Notes under the pieces: generated by a model
Told to the model about the DNA's origin: nothing
What the model saw: only the letters and a program-made list of their open reading frames with translations
Database searches by the model: none
Part shown: positions 1 to 8,043 of the stretch, piece after piece
How the letters are laid out: each line of letters opens with the position of its first letter
How positions within the stretch are numbered: the stretch's first letter is position 1
Program-made: the position numbers and the translations under genes
NCBI GenBank assembly: GCA_020850735.1
Contig: JADZEE010000011.1
Location: forward strand, 1 to 35,280
DNA: 35,280 bases
Direction: 5' to 3'
DNA from: Gammaproteobacteria bacterium
GTDB taxonomy: Bacteria; Pseudomonadota; Gammaproteobacteria; JADZEE01

Positions 1-429
1 CATGTGCGCGAGGTTCAGATCGAATTCGCGAATGGTCGGCAGTATGCCGATCATGATCAGGGTGGACTCGAGATCGTGCGCGACCGCCACGCAGCGCCGC
101 CAGGTGGCGTCGAGTTCCTCCTCCAGGGCCCGCAGGGCGCCCGGGCCCAGCCGCTGCGGTGTGCCGTTCAGCTCGACATTGAAGGTCGACAGCTCGGGGA
201 CGACGAGCGGATGGTGCAGACGCGCCAGGTAGGCCTGGTTGATGGGGTTGGGGAAGAAATGCCGGTCGAGCAGCCAGGCCTCGAGCTCGAAGCCGCCGAC
301 GTGGCCGCCGGCGTCGAAGGCACCGGCGTCGAGCCAGCGGGCGAGCAGATCGGTCTCCGCCGCCAGCCGCTGCTCGAACTGCCGCACGTCTGCCGGCGTG
401 AAGCGCGCGGCACGGATTTCCTGGCCCAT
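1..429 (-). CDS. Glutamate-cysteine ligase family (GCS2-like) protein, N-terminal part
   Basis: The reading frame starts at an ATG whose first base is 429 and stays open for 143 codons to the window edge, so the C-terminus is missing. Around residues 46-50 it reads GGFELEAWLLD, and further on PELSTFNVELN. An acidic FELE strand followed by an ELxxFNxELN strand is the pattern of the ATP-dependent carboxylate-amine ligase / glutamate-cysteine ligase type 2 fold, where these acids bind Mg-ATP and substrate. Family members join glutamate to an amine; in this branch the physiological substrate is often unknown. No clear Shine-Dalgarno precedes the ATG, so the start is moderately certain. It is divergent from the histidine kinase across 459 bp. 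The family assignment is from motif recognition only. Confidence 0.7.
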   Translation of the reverse strand, partial: MGQEIRAARFTPADVRQFEQRLAAETDLLARWLDAGAFDAGGHVGGFELEAWLLDRHFFPNPINQAYLARLHHPLVVPELSTFNVELNGTPQRLGPGALRALEEELDATWRRCVAVAHDLESTLIMIGILPTIREFDLNLAHM

Positions 430-888
430 GGGCGCGGCATTATGCCGTGCAACCGCGGGCAGGCAAGCACGGCCGCGGTTGCAACGGAATTCACAACCGC
501 GCTGCTGACAAACCCACGTCACCGTGTCCCGGCGCCTCCATGCGGATCGATCTGCCATCCCGGCCTGAAACCGGTGCCGCCGCTGTGGCCGCTGTGCGCG
601 ACTGTCCGCCTGGAACCGCGTGCGGCAAGCGCTGGACGGCTACCGGTCGGAGCGTCGGGCGCGGCGCGTTTCGTACGGTAATTCAGGTGCTGCCGGTGCG
701 TGCGGCGATACCGGCGGGGCGGGACGGTTGGCGGAAGCCGTCGCACCGGGTCGGCGCCGATCGCCGCGCGGTCATGCTCGGCACGCCGGGCGCGCTGTGG
801 CACGATAGACCGGAGGTGGACAATCGGCTGCACGGCGCCCCGGCGGGACAGGCGGCGCATCCCGGCCGCCCGCAAGGGGGAAGTCTGC
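430..888. other. Divergent intergenic region between ligase and sensor kinase
   Basis: These 459 bp hold no convincing gene on either strand; the open frames are arginine/alanine-rich shadows. The region should carry promoters for both flanking genes. It contains an inverted repeat at 475-500, and the kinase Shine-Dalgarno AAGGGGGAAG lies just before 889. I could not fix a convincing -35/-10 pair. Confidence 0.6.
475..500. repeat. Inverted repeat (7-bp arms)
   Basis: GCGGTTG at 475-481 and CAACCGC at 494-500 are perfect inverted arms around a 12-nt spacer. They sit 46-71 bp upstream of the ligase start. It could be an operator or a chance feature of GC-rich DNA. Confidence 0.4.
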
Positions 889-3800
889 ATGAGCACGATG
901 CTTGAACGGCCAGCCGGCGCCCTGCCGAGCCCGGACCAGCTGCGCCGGTTCTTCCTGCTCGCGAACGACCTGCTCGCGGTGTTCGATCCGCGCGCCGGCC
1001 GGTTTCTGATCGTCAACCCGGCATTCAGCGATCTGCTCGGTTACAGCGCGGTCGAGCTGACCACCCGCCCGCTCGCAGCCTTCGTCTGTCCGGCCGATCT
1101 CGCCGATACCGAGGCGCAGGTCGCCGCATGCCTTGCCGCCGGCCGGCTGGAGCGCTACGAGAATCGCTACCGAGGCGCCGACGGCGGCACGCGCGTGGTG
1201 CGCTGGCGGGCGGAGTACGACGCGGACGAGGGACTGATCCAAGCGGTCGGCAAGGATGTCACGGCCGAGCACGCCGCCCGCGACGCGCTCGCCCGCGGTG
1301 AGGCGCGTCTGAGCGCATTCCTCGAACATACACCCATGCCGGTGTTCATCAAGGACCGCGCGGGCCGGCACCTGTACGCCAACCGGGCCCTGCGCGAGCT
1401 GTTCGGCGACGACCGGCCCTATCTCGGCCGGTTCCCGGCCGAGATCTGGGCGCCGGAGACGGCGACGGCGCTCGAGGAAGACGATCGGGCCGTGCTCGAT
1501 TCGGGCCGCGCGACGCTGTTCCACGAGCGCGTCGATCTCGGCACCGGCCCGCGCGAGTTCCTGGTATCGAAGTTTCCGCTGCCGGCCCCCGACGGCGGGA
1601 TCCTGCTCGCCGGAGTCGCCATCGACGTGACCGACAGCAAGCGGGCCGAAGCGGCGACGCGCGAGGCCGAGCGCCGCGCGCGGCTCGCACTGGACGCCGC
1701 GGGCATGGGGCTGTGGGACTGGGATGTCCCGCGCCGGTCCATCGTCTGGAACCGCGCCCATTTCGACCTCCTCGGCGTACCGGTGCAGGAAGGCGGCGTG
1801 GTCCACGAGTCGATCTTCTTCGAATGTGTGCACCCGGATGACCGCGCCCGGTTCGAGGGCGCGCTGCGGCGCGCTGTCACCGACGCGGACGAATTCTGCG
1901 ACGTTTGCCGCGTCGTCCGCGGCGACGGTGCGGTGCGCTGGATCCGTGCCTCGGCGCGGATCTTCCGCGACGGTGCCGGGCGCGCCGAGCGCGTCATCGG
2001 CGTCACCGGGGACATCACCGACATCAAGGTCGCCGAACAGGCGCTGCGCGACAAGGAGCAGTTCCTGCGCCTTGCGCAAAGTATCGCGGAGGTCGCGACC
2101 TTCGAGTGGTTTCCGCAAAGCAACGTGCAGCACAGCTCGCCCAACCTGCAGCAGATGTACGCCCTCGCGGCGCCGATCACCCGGTTCGACGATGTCCTCG
2201 ACGCGGCCCTGCCCGAAGACCGCGAGCTCCTGCGCCAGGCGGTCGCGCGCTGGACGCGTGAAGGTGCGCAGCGCTTCGAAGTCGATTTCCGCGTCCGCGG
2301 TGCCGGCGGCGGCGTGCGCTGGCTGACCTCGCGCGGGCGCATCGAGCGCGACGGGGCCGGCCTGCCCTCGCGCTTCCTCGGCGTGGTGATCGACATCACC
2401 GCGCGCCGCGTCGCGGAGGAGCACCTGCGCCTCGCGCTGGCCGCGGGCGAGTTGAGCGCCTGGGACTGGGATCCGCGTTCCGATGCGGTCAACTGGCGGT
2501 TCGTCAGTCACGTCGGTCCGGATCGGCGCCTGCCGGCCACCGGTAGCGAGGCGCTGGCCACGATCCATCCCGAGGACCGGTCACGGCTGCTCGCACTGTG
2601 CACGGATCTGCCCGCGCGTGGCGGGCGTGGCTCGGAGCTGCTGCGTGTGCCGTGCCGCGACGGCTCGGTGCGCTGGCGGCGGGCGCACGTCTCGCTCATG
2701 CCGGGGACGTCGTGTGTGACCGGCGTGGTGCGCGACGTGACCGCCGAGTGTCACGCGCTCGCGGCGCTGGCGGAGAGCGACCGGCGCGCGCGCGTAGCCA
2801 TGGAGACGGCCGGGCTCGCGACCTGGGACTGGGACGTCGCCAGCGACGCGGTGCGCTGGAATTTCGAATACTTCCGCAGCGCGATGCCGCCATTGTCCGC
2901 ACAGGCCACCAGCGCGGCGTTCCGCGCGCTGGTGCATCCGGCCGATCTCCCCGCCCACGAAGCGGCGCTCGCGCATGCGCTGGCGAGCGGCGAACCGCTG
3001 CGGGACACGTTCAGACTGGTGGTCGGCGGGCGGGAACACTGGGTGCGCAGCGACGGCGTGGTCGCGCGCGACCAGGCGACGGGTGCCGTTGCGATGACCG
3101 GGACGCTGCTCGACGTCACCGAGCTCAAGCGGGCCGAGCTCGACGCGGTCCTGAACGAGGCCCGCTACCGCGGCCTGTTCGATGCGTCCCTGGACGCGCT
3201 GTGCGTCACCGACCGCAACAGCCTGCGGATCCTCGACGTCAATGCGGCCTTCGAACGCATCTACGGCTGGCGCCGCGAGGATCTGCTCGGGCGTTCGGTG
3301 GTGACCGTATCGGTGGACCAGCAGGTCGCCCGGGCTGCCTTGCAGGGGCCCTTTCCCTACCGGCGCATCTGCCGCCACCGCCGTGCCGACGGCACGCAGT
3401 TCCCGGTCGAGGTGCACGCCTCGAGCTACCGGATCGGCGACCAGCATCTGGTCATCGGTGCGGTGCGCGACATTTCCGAGCGGATGGCGGTGGAAGCGCA
3501 GCTCGAGGACCACGTCTCGGCGCTGCACGCCACCCTCGAGGCGACCGCCGACGGCATCCTGTCGATCGGGCTCGACGGGCAGGTGAAGCATTGGAACCAG
3601 CGTTTCCTGGACATCTGGGGCGTGGCGCCGGCAACGGTCGCAGGGGCCAGCTACGCCCGGCTGCGCGCCGGGCTCAGGGATCTGGTCGCCGACGGGGCGG
3701 GGTGGGAACAGCGCCTCGACGCGATCGACGAGCGACCCCTGGCCGAGTCACGCGACACGCTGAGCCTGGTCGACGGACGCATCATCGAACGATGTTCCCG

Positions 3801-5427
3801 CCCGCAGCTCGTCGACGGCCGCCCCGTGGCGCGGGTGTGGAGCTTTCGCGACGTCACCCATCAGCGCCGTATCGAGGCTGCGCTGGAGGCGCTCGCCGCC
3901 GGGACGGCCGGCACCGGGCAGGCTTTCTTCGACGCGCTCACACGCGAGCTGTGCCACGCACTCGGCGTTTGCTACGCCATGGTCGGTTCGCTCGTCGCGC
4001 CGGACGCCGGGCGTGTGCGCACGCTGTCGCAATTCTGCGATGGTCGCTATCTGGACGCCGTCGAGTACGACCTGGCGGGCACGCCCTGCGAAGCCGTCGT
4101 CGCCGGTCGAACCTGTTTCTACCAGGGGACCGCACAGCGCGAATTTCCCTGTGATCCGGTGCTGGGACTGCTCGACTGCGACAGTTACCTCGGCGCCTCG
4201 CTGCGCTCATCGGGCGGCGTGCAGCTCGGACTGATCGCGGTGCTCGCGCGCGCGCCGTTCGACGAGGGCATGCAGCCGCGACGCATCATCGAGATCTTCG
4301 CCGCCCGGGCTGCGGCCGAGCTCGAACGTCTGGCGACCGAGGAAGCGCTGCGGGCGAGCGAGTCCAGATATCGCACGGTGCTGGAAGCGATCCACGACGG
4401 TGTCACCGTGGTGCAGGACGGCCGCGTGGTGTATGCCAACCATGGCGCGGAGCGCATGCTCGGCTACGCCGCGGGCCAGCTCGTCGGTGTGCCGCTCAGC
4501 GCGCTGACGGCGGCGGCGCTGCGTGCCGAGATTGAGGCCGGGCTCGAACGGATCGAGACCGGTGCGTCGTGCAGTTGGGCGAGCGAGCTGCGCGTGCTCG
4601 GCGAAGACGCCGGGGAGTCACTGTGGATCGACGCCCGCTGCCGCTCGATCGAGTACCGTGGCCGGCCCGCGCTGCTGAGTTCCTTCCAGGACATCACCGA
4701 ACGCCGGCAGATGCAGGACAAGCTGCGTCGCGCCGTGGCCGAGCTCGCCCTGACGGGGGAGCGGGAGCGCAGGGAGCTCGCCGGGATGCTGCACGATCAC
4801 GTCGTCCAGGACCTGGCGCTCGCCAAGCTGACGCTCGGGCAGTTGCCGCCACCGCGCGGACGTGCGTCGCGCGCCGCCTGCGAGGAGCTGCGCGCGCTGC
4901 TCGACAAGACCGTGCGCGAGGCACGCACGCTGATGTTCGAGATCAGTCCGCCGGTGTTGTACGAGTTGGGTCTGGGGGCGACGCTGGAGTGGCTGATCGA
5001 GCGTTTCAGCGCCGCGACCGGGATCGCGACGGAATTCTGCCGTCACGGCGCGGACGCACCGTTGTCCACCGAGCAGCAGGTCACACTGTTCCAGACCGCG
5101 CGTGAGCTCCTCGCCAACGTTCGCAAACACGCCGATGCCGGCCACGTCACGGTCTCGTGCACGGTGAGCGACGGACTTTTCACTCTCGCGGTCGCCGACG
5201 ACGGCTGCGGCTTCGATACCGCGGCACAGACCCTGCACGCGCCCGGGGAGAAGTTCGGTCTGTACAGTCTCCATGATCGCCTCGATCTGTTCGGCGGGGA
5301 TCTGCACGTGCGCTCGCAACCCGGCCAGGGCACCACCGTGGAGGTGACGCTGCCGTTCAACGGCGCCGGTCACGAGCCCGGGTTGGCACAATCAGGGGAC
5401 CCCTGGTGTCGGGCGATGCCGGAATGA
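889..5427 (+). CDS. Multi-PAS/GAF soluble sensor histidine kinase (NarL-partner type)
   Basis: A 1512-residue cytoplasmic sensor kinase. I count nine PAS-type modules (about 15-130, 143-255, 264-385, 392-510, 513-625, 634-752, 760-870, 880-995 and 1160-1280). A GAF domain lies at about 1003-1155, between PAS 8 and PAS 9. The transmitter is of the HisKA_3 class: the phosphoacceptor is H1302 in GMLHDHVVQDL, the N-box reads ELLANVRKHA (N1410) and the G1 box DDGCGFD. There is no signal peptide or membrane segment, so it should sense intracellular or diffusible cues. Start: ATG 889 has AAGGGGGAAG seven bases upstream; the upstream in-frame ATG at 700 has only arginine-rich non-coding sequence behind it. 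Several PAS modules (3, 5, 6) share a WDWD motif, which suggests internal duplication. The stop overlaps the response-regulator start by ATGA, so the two should be translationally coupled. Confidence 0.93.
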   Translation: MSTMLERPAGALPSPDQLRRFFLLANDLLAVFDPRAGRFLIVNPAFSDLLGYSAVELTTRPLAAFVCPADLADTEAQVAACLAAGRLERYENRYRGADGGTRVVRWRAEYDADEGLIQAVGKDVTAEHAARDALARGEARLSAFLEHTPMPVFIKDRAGRHLYANRALRELFGDDRPYLGRFPAEIWAPETATALEEDDRAVLDSGRATLFHERVDLGTGPREFLVSKFPLPAPDGGILLAGVAIDVTDSKRAEAATREAERRARLALDAAGMGLWDWDVPRRSIVWNRAHFDLLGVPVQEGGVVHESIFFECVHPDDRARFEGALRRAVTDADEFCDVCRVVRGDGAVRWIRASARIFRDGAGRAERVIGVTGDITDIKVAEQALRDKEQFLRLAQSIAEVATFEWFPQSNVQHSSPNLQQMYALAAPITRFDDVLDAALPEDRELLRQAVARWTREGAQRFEVDFRVRGAGGGVRWLTSRGRIERDGAGLPSRFLGVVIDITARRVAEEHLRLALAAGELSAWDWDPRSDAVNWRFVSHVGPDRRLPATGSEALATIHPEDRSRLLALCTDLPARGGRGSELLRVPCRDGSVRWRRAHVSLMPGTSCVTGVVRDVTAECHALAALAESDRRARVAMETAGLATWDWDVASDAVRWNFEYFRSAMPPLSAQATSAAFRALVHPADLPAHEAALAHALASGEPLRDTFRLVVGGREHWVRSDGVVARDQATGAVAMTGTLLDVTELKRAELDAVLNEARYRGLFDASLDALCVTDRNSLRILDVNAAFERIYGWRREDLLGRSVVTVSVDQQVARAALQGPFPYRRICRHRRADGTQFPVEVHASSYRIGDQHLVIGAVRDISERMAVEAQLEDHVSALHATLEATADGILSIGLDGQVKHWNQRFLDIWGVAPATVAGASYARLRAGLRDLVADGAGWEQRLDAIDERPLAESRDTLSLVDGRIIERCSRPQLVDGRPVARVWSFRDVTHQRRIEAALEALAAGTAGTGQAFFDALTRELCHALGVCYAMVGSLVAPDAGRVRTLSQFCDGRYLDAVEYDLAGTPCEAVVAGRTCFYQGTAQREFPCDPVLGLLDCDSYLGASLRSSGGVQLGLIAVLARAPFDEGMQPRRIIEIFAARAAAELERLATEEALRASESRYRTVLEAIHDGVTVVQDGRVVYANHGAERMLGYAAGQLVGVPLSALTAAALRAEIEAGLERIETGASCSWASELRVLGEDAGESLWIDARCRSIEYRGRPALLSSFQDITERRQMQDKLRRAVAELALTGERERRELAGMLHDHVVQDLALAKLTLGQLPPPRGRASRAACEELRALLDKTVREARTLMFEISPPVLYELGLGATLEWLIERFSAATGIATEFCRHGADAPLSTEQQVTLFQTARELLANVRKHADAGHVTVSCTVSDGLFTLAVADDGCGFDTAAQTLHAPGEKFGLYSLHDRLDLFGGDLHVRSQPGQGTTVEVTLPFNGAGHEPGLAQSGDPWCRAMPE

Positions 5428-6119
5428 CGGAAGAATGTGCCGGTCCGAATCGCCAGGCCGCTGTCTGCATGCCGGTTTCAGTCCTCATCGCCGATGATCA
5501 CGAGCTCCTGCGGGCCGGGCTGAAGGCGTTGCTCGAACGCCAGGGCATCACCGTCGTCGGCGAGGCCGGTGACGGCCGCAGCGCGGTGCTTATGGCGCGC
5601 GAGCTGCGACCGGCGGTCGTCATCATGGACGTGAGCATGCCGCACATGAACGGCATCGACGCCACCACGCGGGTGCTCGAGGCCGTGCCCGACACCCGCG
5701 TGCTGGCGCTGTCCATGCACGCCGATCGCCGGTTCGTGATGCAGATCCTCGATGCGGGGGCGTCCGGTTATCTGCTCAAGGACTCGGCCGTGGAGGAGCT
5801 CGGGCTGGCGGTGCGCACCCTCGCCGGCGGCCAGGTCTACCTGAGCCCGGGCATTGCCGGCGCCGTCATCGACACGTTCCTCAAGCGCAGCCCGGGTGCG
5901 CAGCCGCTGAAGTCCACGGCGTTGTCCACGCGCGAACGCGAAGTGCTGCAGCTCATCGCCGAAGGCCGTCCCACCGCGGACATCGCGGCGGATCTGCACG
6001 TGAGCGTCAAGACCGTGGAAAGCCACCGCAAGAACATCATGGACAAGCTCGCGCTGCGCAGCGTCGCCGAGCTCACCAAGTTCGCGATCCGCGAGGGGCT
6101 CACGGGCCTCGGTGACTGA
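5424..6119 (+). CDS. NarL/FixJ-family response regulator
   Basis: 231 residues: a receiver domain followed by a LuxR-type DNA-binding domain. The acidic pair is D24-D25 (IADDHELL), the phosphoacceptor D69 (VIMDVSMP), the switch Ser S97 and the conserved lysine K119 (LLKD). The HTH, about 157-220, begins LSTREREVLQLIAEG and contains the recognition-helix pattern VKTVESHRKNIM. It is almost certainly phosphorylated by the HisKA_3 kinase encoded upstream. I chose the ATG at 5424 because it forms an ATGA overlap with the kinase stop. An internal ATG at 5469, just ahead of the receiver, is an alternative (216 residues). A GTG at 5406 is also possible. Confidence 0.92.
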   Translation: MTEECAGPNRQAAVCMPVSVLIADDHELLRAGLKALLERQGITVVGEAGDGRSAVLMARELRPAVVIMDVSMPHMNGIDATTRVLEAVPDTRVLALSMHADRRFVMQILDAGASGYLLKDSAVEELGLAVRTLAGGQVYLSPGIAGAVIDTFLKRSPGAQPLKSTALSTREREVLQLIAEGRPTADIAADLHVSVKTVESHRKNIMDKLALRSVAELTKFAIREGLTGLGD

Positions 6120-6202
6120 GGAGCCGCCTCGCGGCGATCGTCGCAGCGGAACGCCACGGGCGGGCGGACCCGATCGCACAATGGCGCCGGAAGCAATCGG
6201 GG

Positions 6203-6258
6203 ATTCCCTGAATTCGGTGACCGCCGCCTGAGGGAATGCCGGGTCGCGATTCAGGGAT
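6203..6258. promoter_or_regulatory. Three copies of a TTCCCTGA-type motif (candidate operator cluster)
   Basis: ATTCCCTGAATTC (6203-6215, direct), CTGAGGGAAT (6228-6237, inverted) and GATTCAGGGAT (6248-6258, inverted) share a CCCTGA/TCAGGG core. They lie in the 244-bp gap between the response regulator and the small receiver gene. Copies one and two can pair as a hairpin. They could be binding sites for the upstream response regulator or a hairpin terminator for the kinase operon; neither is proven. Confidence 0.4.
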
Positions 6259-6363
6259 GCGGCAATGTTCCGGTTCGCCGTGGCGCGGCCATACTCTGCG
6301 GCGAATGGCCACGCGGCAGGCGCGGCGCCGGATGTTACCGGCGCAGGCCGCCGGGAGTGCCCG

Positions 6364-6774
6364 ATGTCCTCGAATCGAGTCGTGATCGTGACCGGCGATC
6401 CGGCCGTCGCAGCGGCGGTGTGCGCGCACGTCGAGGCGCTGGGATACGGCGTCGCGGCCGTGGTCGGCACCAGCCGGGAAGCGATCTACGCAGCCATCGA
6501 TTACGCACCTTTCGCGGTGCTCATCGACCGTGAGCTGCGCGGCGATCTGCAGGCCGAGGAGCTGTTGTCAGCGCTGCGCCAGGTCCTGCAGGTGGAGGGC
6601 CTGATGATCGAGACCGCGGCGGCGGATGGGCTGCCGCACCGGCCGCGCGGCAGCCGCTTCGCCCTGCCGGTGTTGCGCCTGCACGGCGATCGGGCACCGT
6701 TCGATGCCGCCCTGCACCGGCTCGCCGCCGCCGGGCAACCGCAGTCGCCGTCCGCCCGGGAGCACCACGACTGA
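6364..6774 (+). CDS. Stand-alone degenerate receiver-domain protein
   Basis: 136 residues that follow the CheY/receiver pattern without an output domain. The N-terminal strand VVIVTGDPAV stands where active receivers have an acidic pair; only one acid is left. PFAVLIDREL contains an Asp at the phosphoacceptor position. Near the C-terminus LPVLRLHGDRAPFD occupies the usual lysine-proline strand, but the conserved lysine is missing. This suggests a pseudo-receiver that is phosphorylated weakly or not at all. ATG 6364 has GGGAG upstream; an earlier in-frame ATG at 6265 adds only low-complexity sequence. It follows the two-component pair by 244 bp on the same strand, so it may modulate that pathway, but this is inferred only from position. 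Confidence 0.7.
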   Translation: MSSNRVVIVTGDPAVAAAVCAHVEALGYGVAAVVGTSREAIYAAIDYAPFAVLIDRELRGDLQAEELLSALRQVLQVEGLMIETAAADGLPHRPRGSRFALPVLRLHGDRAPFDAALHRLAAAGQPQSPSAREHHD

Positions 6775-6804
6775 AATCTCCGGCGGCGCTTACCGTCCCG
6801 GCGT

Positions 6805-7890
6805 TCAGGGCGTGGGTCCGTCCGCGTCCACGGCCGCCTGCCCCGGTCCCGTCGTTTGCCGGCGCCGGCCGATGACGTGACCGCAATGCGGGCACACCCC
6901 CTCGTGGACCAGCATTTCGCGCGCGACGCGCGAGAGTATGCGCAGTGCCTCCTCGCGCGACAGACCGAGCTGGTCCCTGGCCTGCTCGAGTCGATGGCGA
7001 TCGTCCTCGGTGATCCGGCCGTCGGCGAGCGCGCGGTCGACGATGACGGCGTAACTCTCGCGGCGCGTGCGCAGCCGTTCCGAGAACGCCGAGGCGAGAA
7101 TGCCCGCCGGCAGCGCCACCATGCCGATGCCGACGATCATCACGCAACCGCCGAAGAATCGCCCGCCAGTGGTGATCGGGGTGACGTCGCCGTAGCCGAC
7201 CGTGGTGAGCGTGGTCACCGACCACCACATGGCTGCGGGAATGCTGGCGAAGTGCTCCGGCTGTACGCGATGTTCGAACAGGTAGATGCCGGCCGCGGCG
7301 AGTACGAGGGCAACGACGAGAATGACGCAGGCGGCCAGCACGGCATCGATTTCCTCGTAAATCACCCCGAGCAGCGCCGTCATGGCGCGCGAGTAGCGCC
7401 CGAGCTTGGCGAGACGCAGCAGCCGCGCGACGCGCAGAAAGCGCAGATCCAGCGGCAGGATCATGCCGAGGAAAAAAGGCAGCACGGCCAGCAGATCGAT
7501 GATCGCCAGGGGCGTGAGCGCGTAGCGCAGGCGACCGCGAAGGGGGTGCGCGTAATGTCCGTTCGGATCTTCCACCGATGTCCACAGCCTGCACAGGTAC
7601 TCGACGCTGAACAGGAGCACGGAAACGATTTCAAAAGTGCGGAACCAGATCGTGTAGCTGAGGCCCAGGGCCGGGACAGATTCGAGCATGACGGCGATGA
7701 CGTTGCCGACGATCAGCGCGACCAGCGCCACCTCCACGACGCGGCTGCCGTGATGGTGTGTGGCCGTATCGTTCAGCAAGGCGTACGCACGCCGGCGGCG
7801 CGTGGTCGCCGGGACGGCCCGCGCGGCGCGCGCGCCGGCGTCAACGCGCGCTGGTCCGGATCCGCTGCGCGCTCCGTCGGCTGTGCTCAT
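6805..7890 (-). CDS. Voltage-sensor-type potassium channel
   Basis: 361 residues. Hydrophobic segments S1-S4 are followed by S5, the selectivity filter TTVGYGD (219-225) and S6, the plan of 6-TM Kv/KvAP-like channels. An S4-like helix at about 147-169 has basic residues every third position (R150, R153, R156, R159, K162, R165). The N-terminus is a basic cytoplasmic tail. After S6 come a short helical region (about 287-325; ADGRITEDDRHRLEQA, SHOCT-like) and a CPHC knuckle (C333, C336). The start at 7890 is preceded by GGAGAA. Farther upstream the same frame stays open but only as a shadow of the persulfide dioxygenase gene. It probably moves K+ across the inner membrane; gating stimulus unknown. 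It is divergent from the persulfide dioxygenase and convergent with the small receiver. Confidence 0.92.
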   Translation of the reverse strand: MSTADGARSGSGPARVDAGARAARAVPATTRRRRAYALLNDTATHHHGSRVVEVALVALIVGNVIAVMLESVPALGLSYTIWFRTFEIVSVLLFSVEYLCRLWTSVEDPNGHYAHPLRGRLRYALTPLAIIDLLAVLPFFLGMILPLDLRFLRVARLLRLAKLGRYSRAMTALLGVIYEEIDAVLAACVILVVALVLAAAGIYLFEHRVQPEHFASIPAAMWWSVTTLTTVGYGDVTPITTGGRFFGGCVMIVGIGMVALPAGILASAFSERLRTRRESYAVIVDRALADGRITEDDRHRLEQARDQLGLSREEALRILSRVAREMLVHEGVCPHCGHVIGRRRQTTGPGQAAVDADGPTP

Positions 7891-7972
7891 GGCAGTTCTC
7901 CGCGCGCAGGGTATGCCGGAAAGGGATGCGGGTGCTCGGCTGGGAGCCTGATGCGTGCGTACGCGTATCTGG

Positions 7973-8001
7973 ATGATAATCCGCGCTGCGCGCGGTATAA
8001 A
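7973..8001 (+). promoter_or_regulatory. Candidate sigma-70 promoter for persulfide dioxygenase gene
   Basis: ATGATA (7973-7978) and TATAAA (7996-8001) are separated by exactly 17 bp and match the sigma-70 consensus at 4/6 and 5/6. They sit 43 bp upstream of the GTG start. A perfect hairpin, AGGCCGC-GAT-GCGGCCT (8001-8017), abuts the -10 box. This could be an operator or an early-transcript structure. Confidence 0.5.
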
Positions 8002-8043
8002 GGCCGCGATGCGGCCTGCGTGCGCGTACTCTAGGAGACGACC

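Noticed and set aside
2598..4154. A long second-frame open reading frame inside the sensor kinase
   Set aside because: Arginine- and alanine-rich, no motif, and the other frame gives continuous PAS domains.
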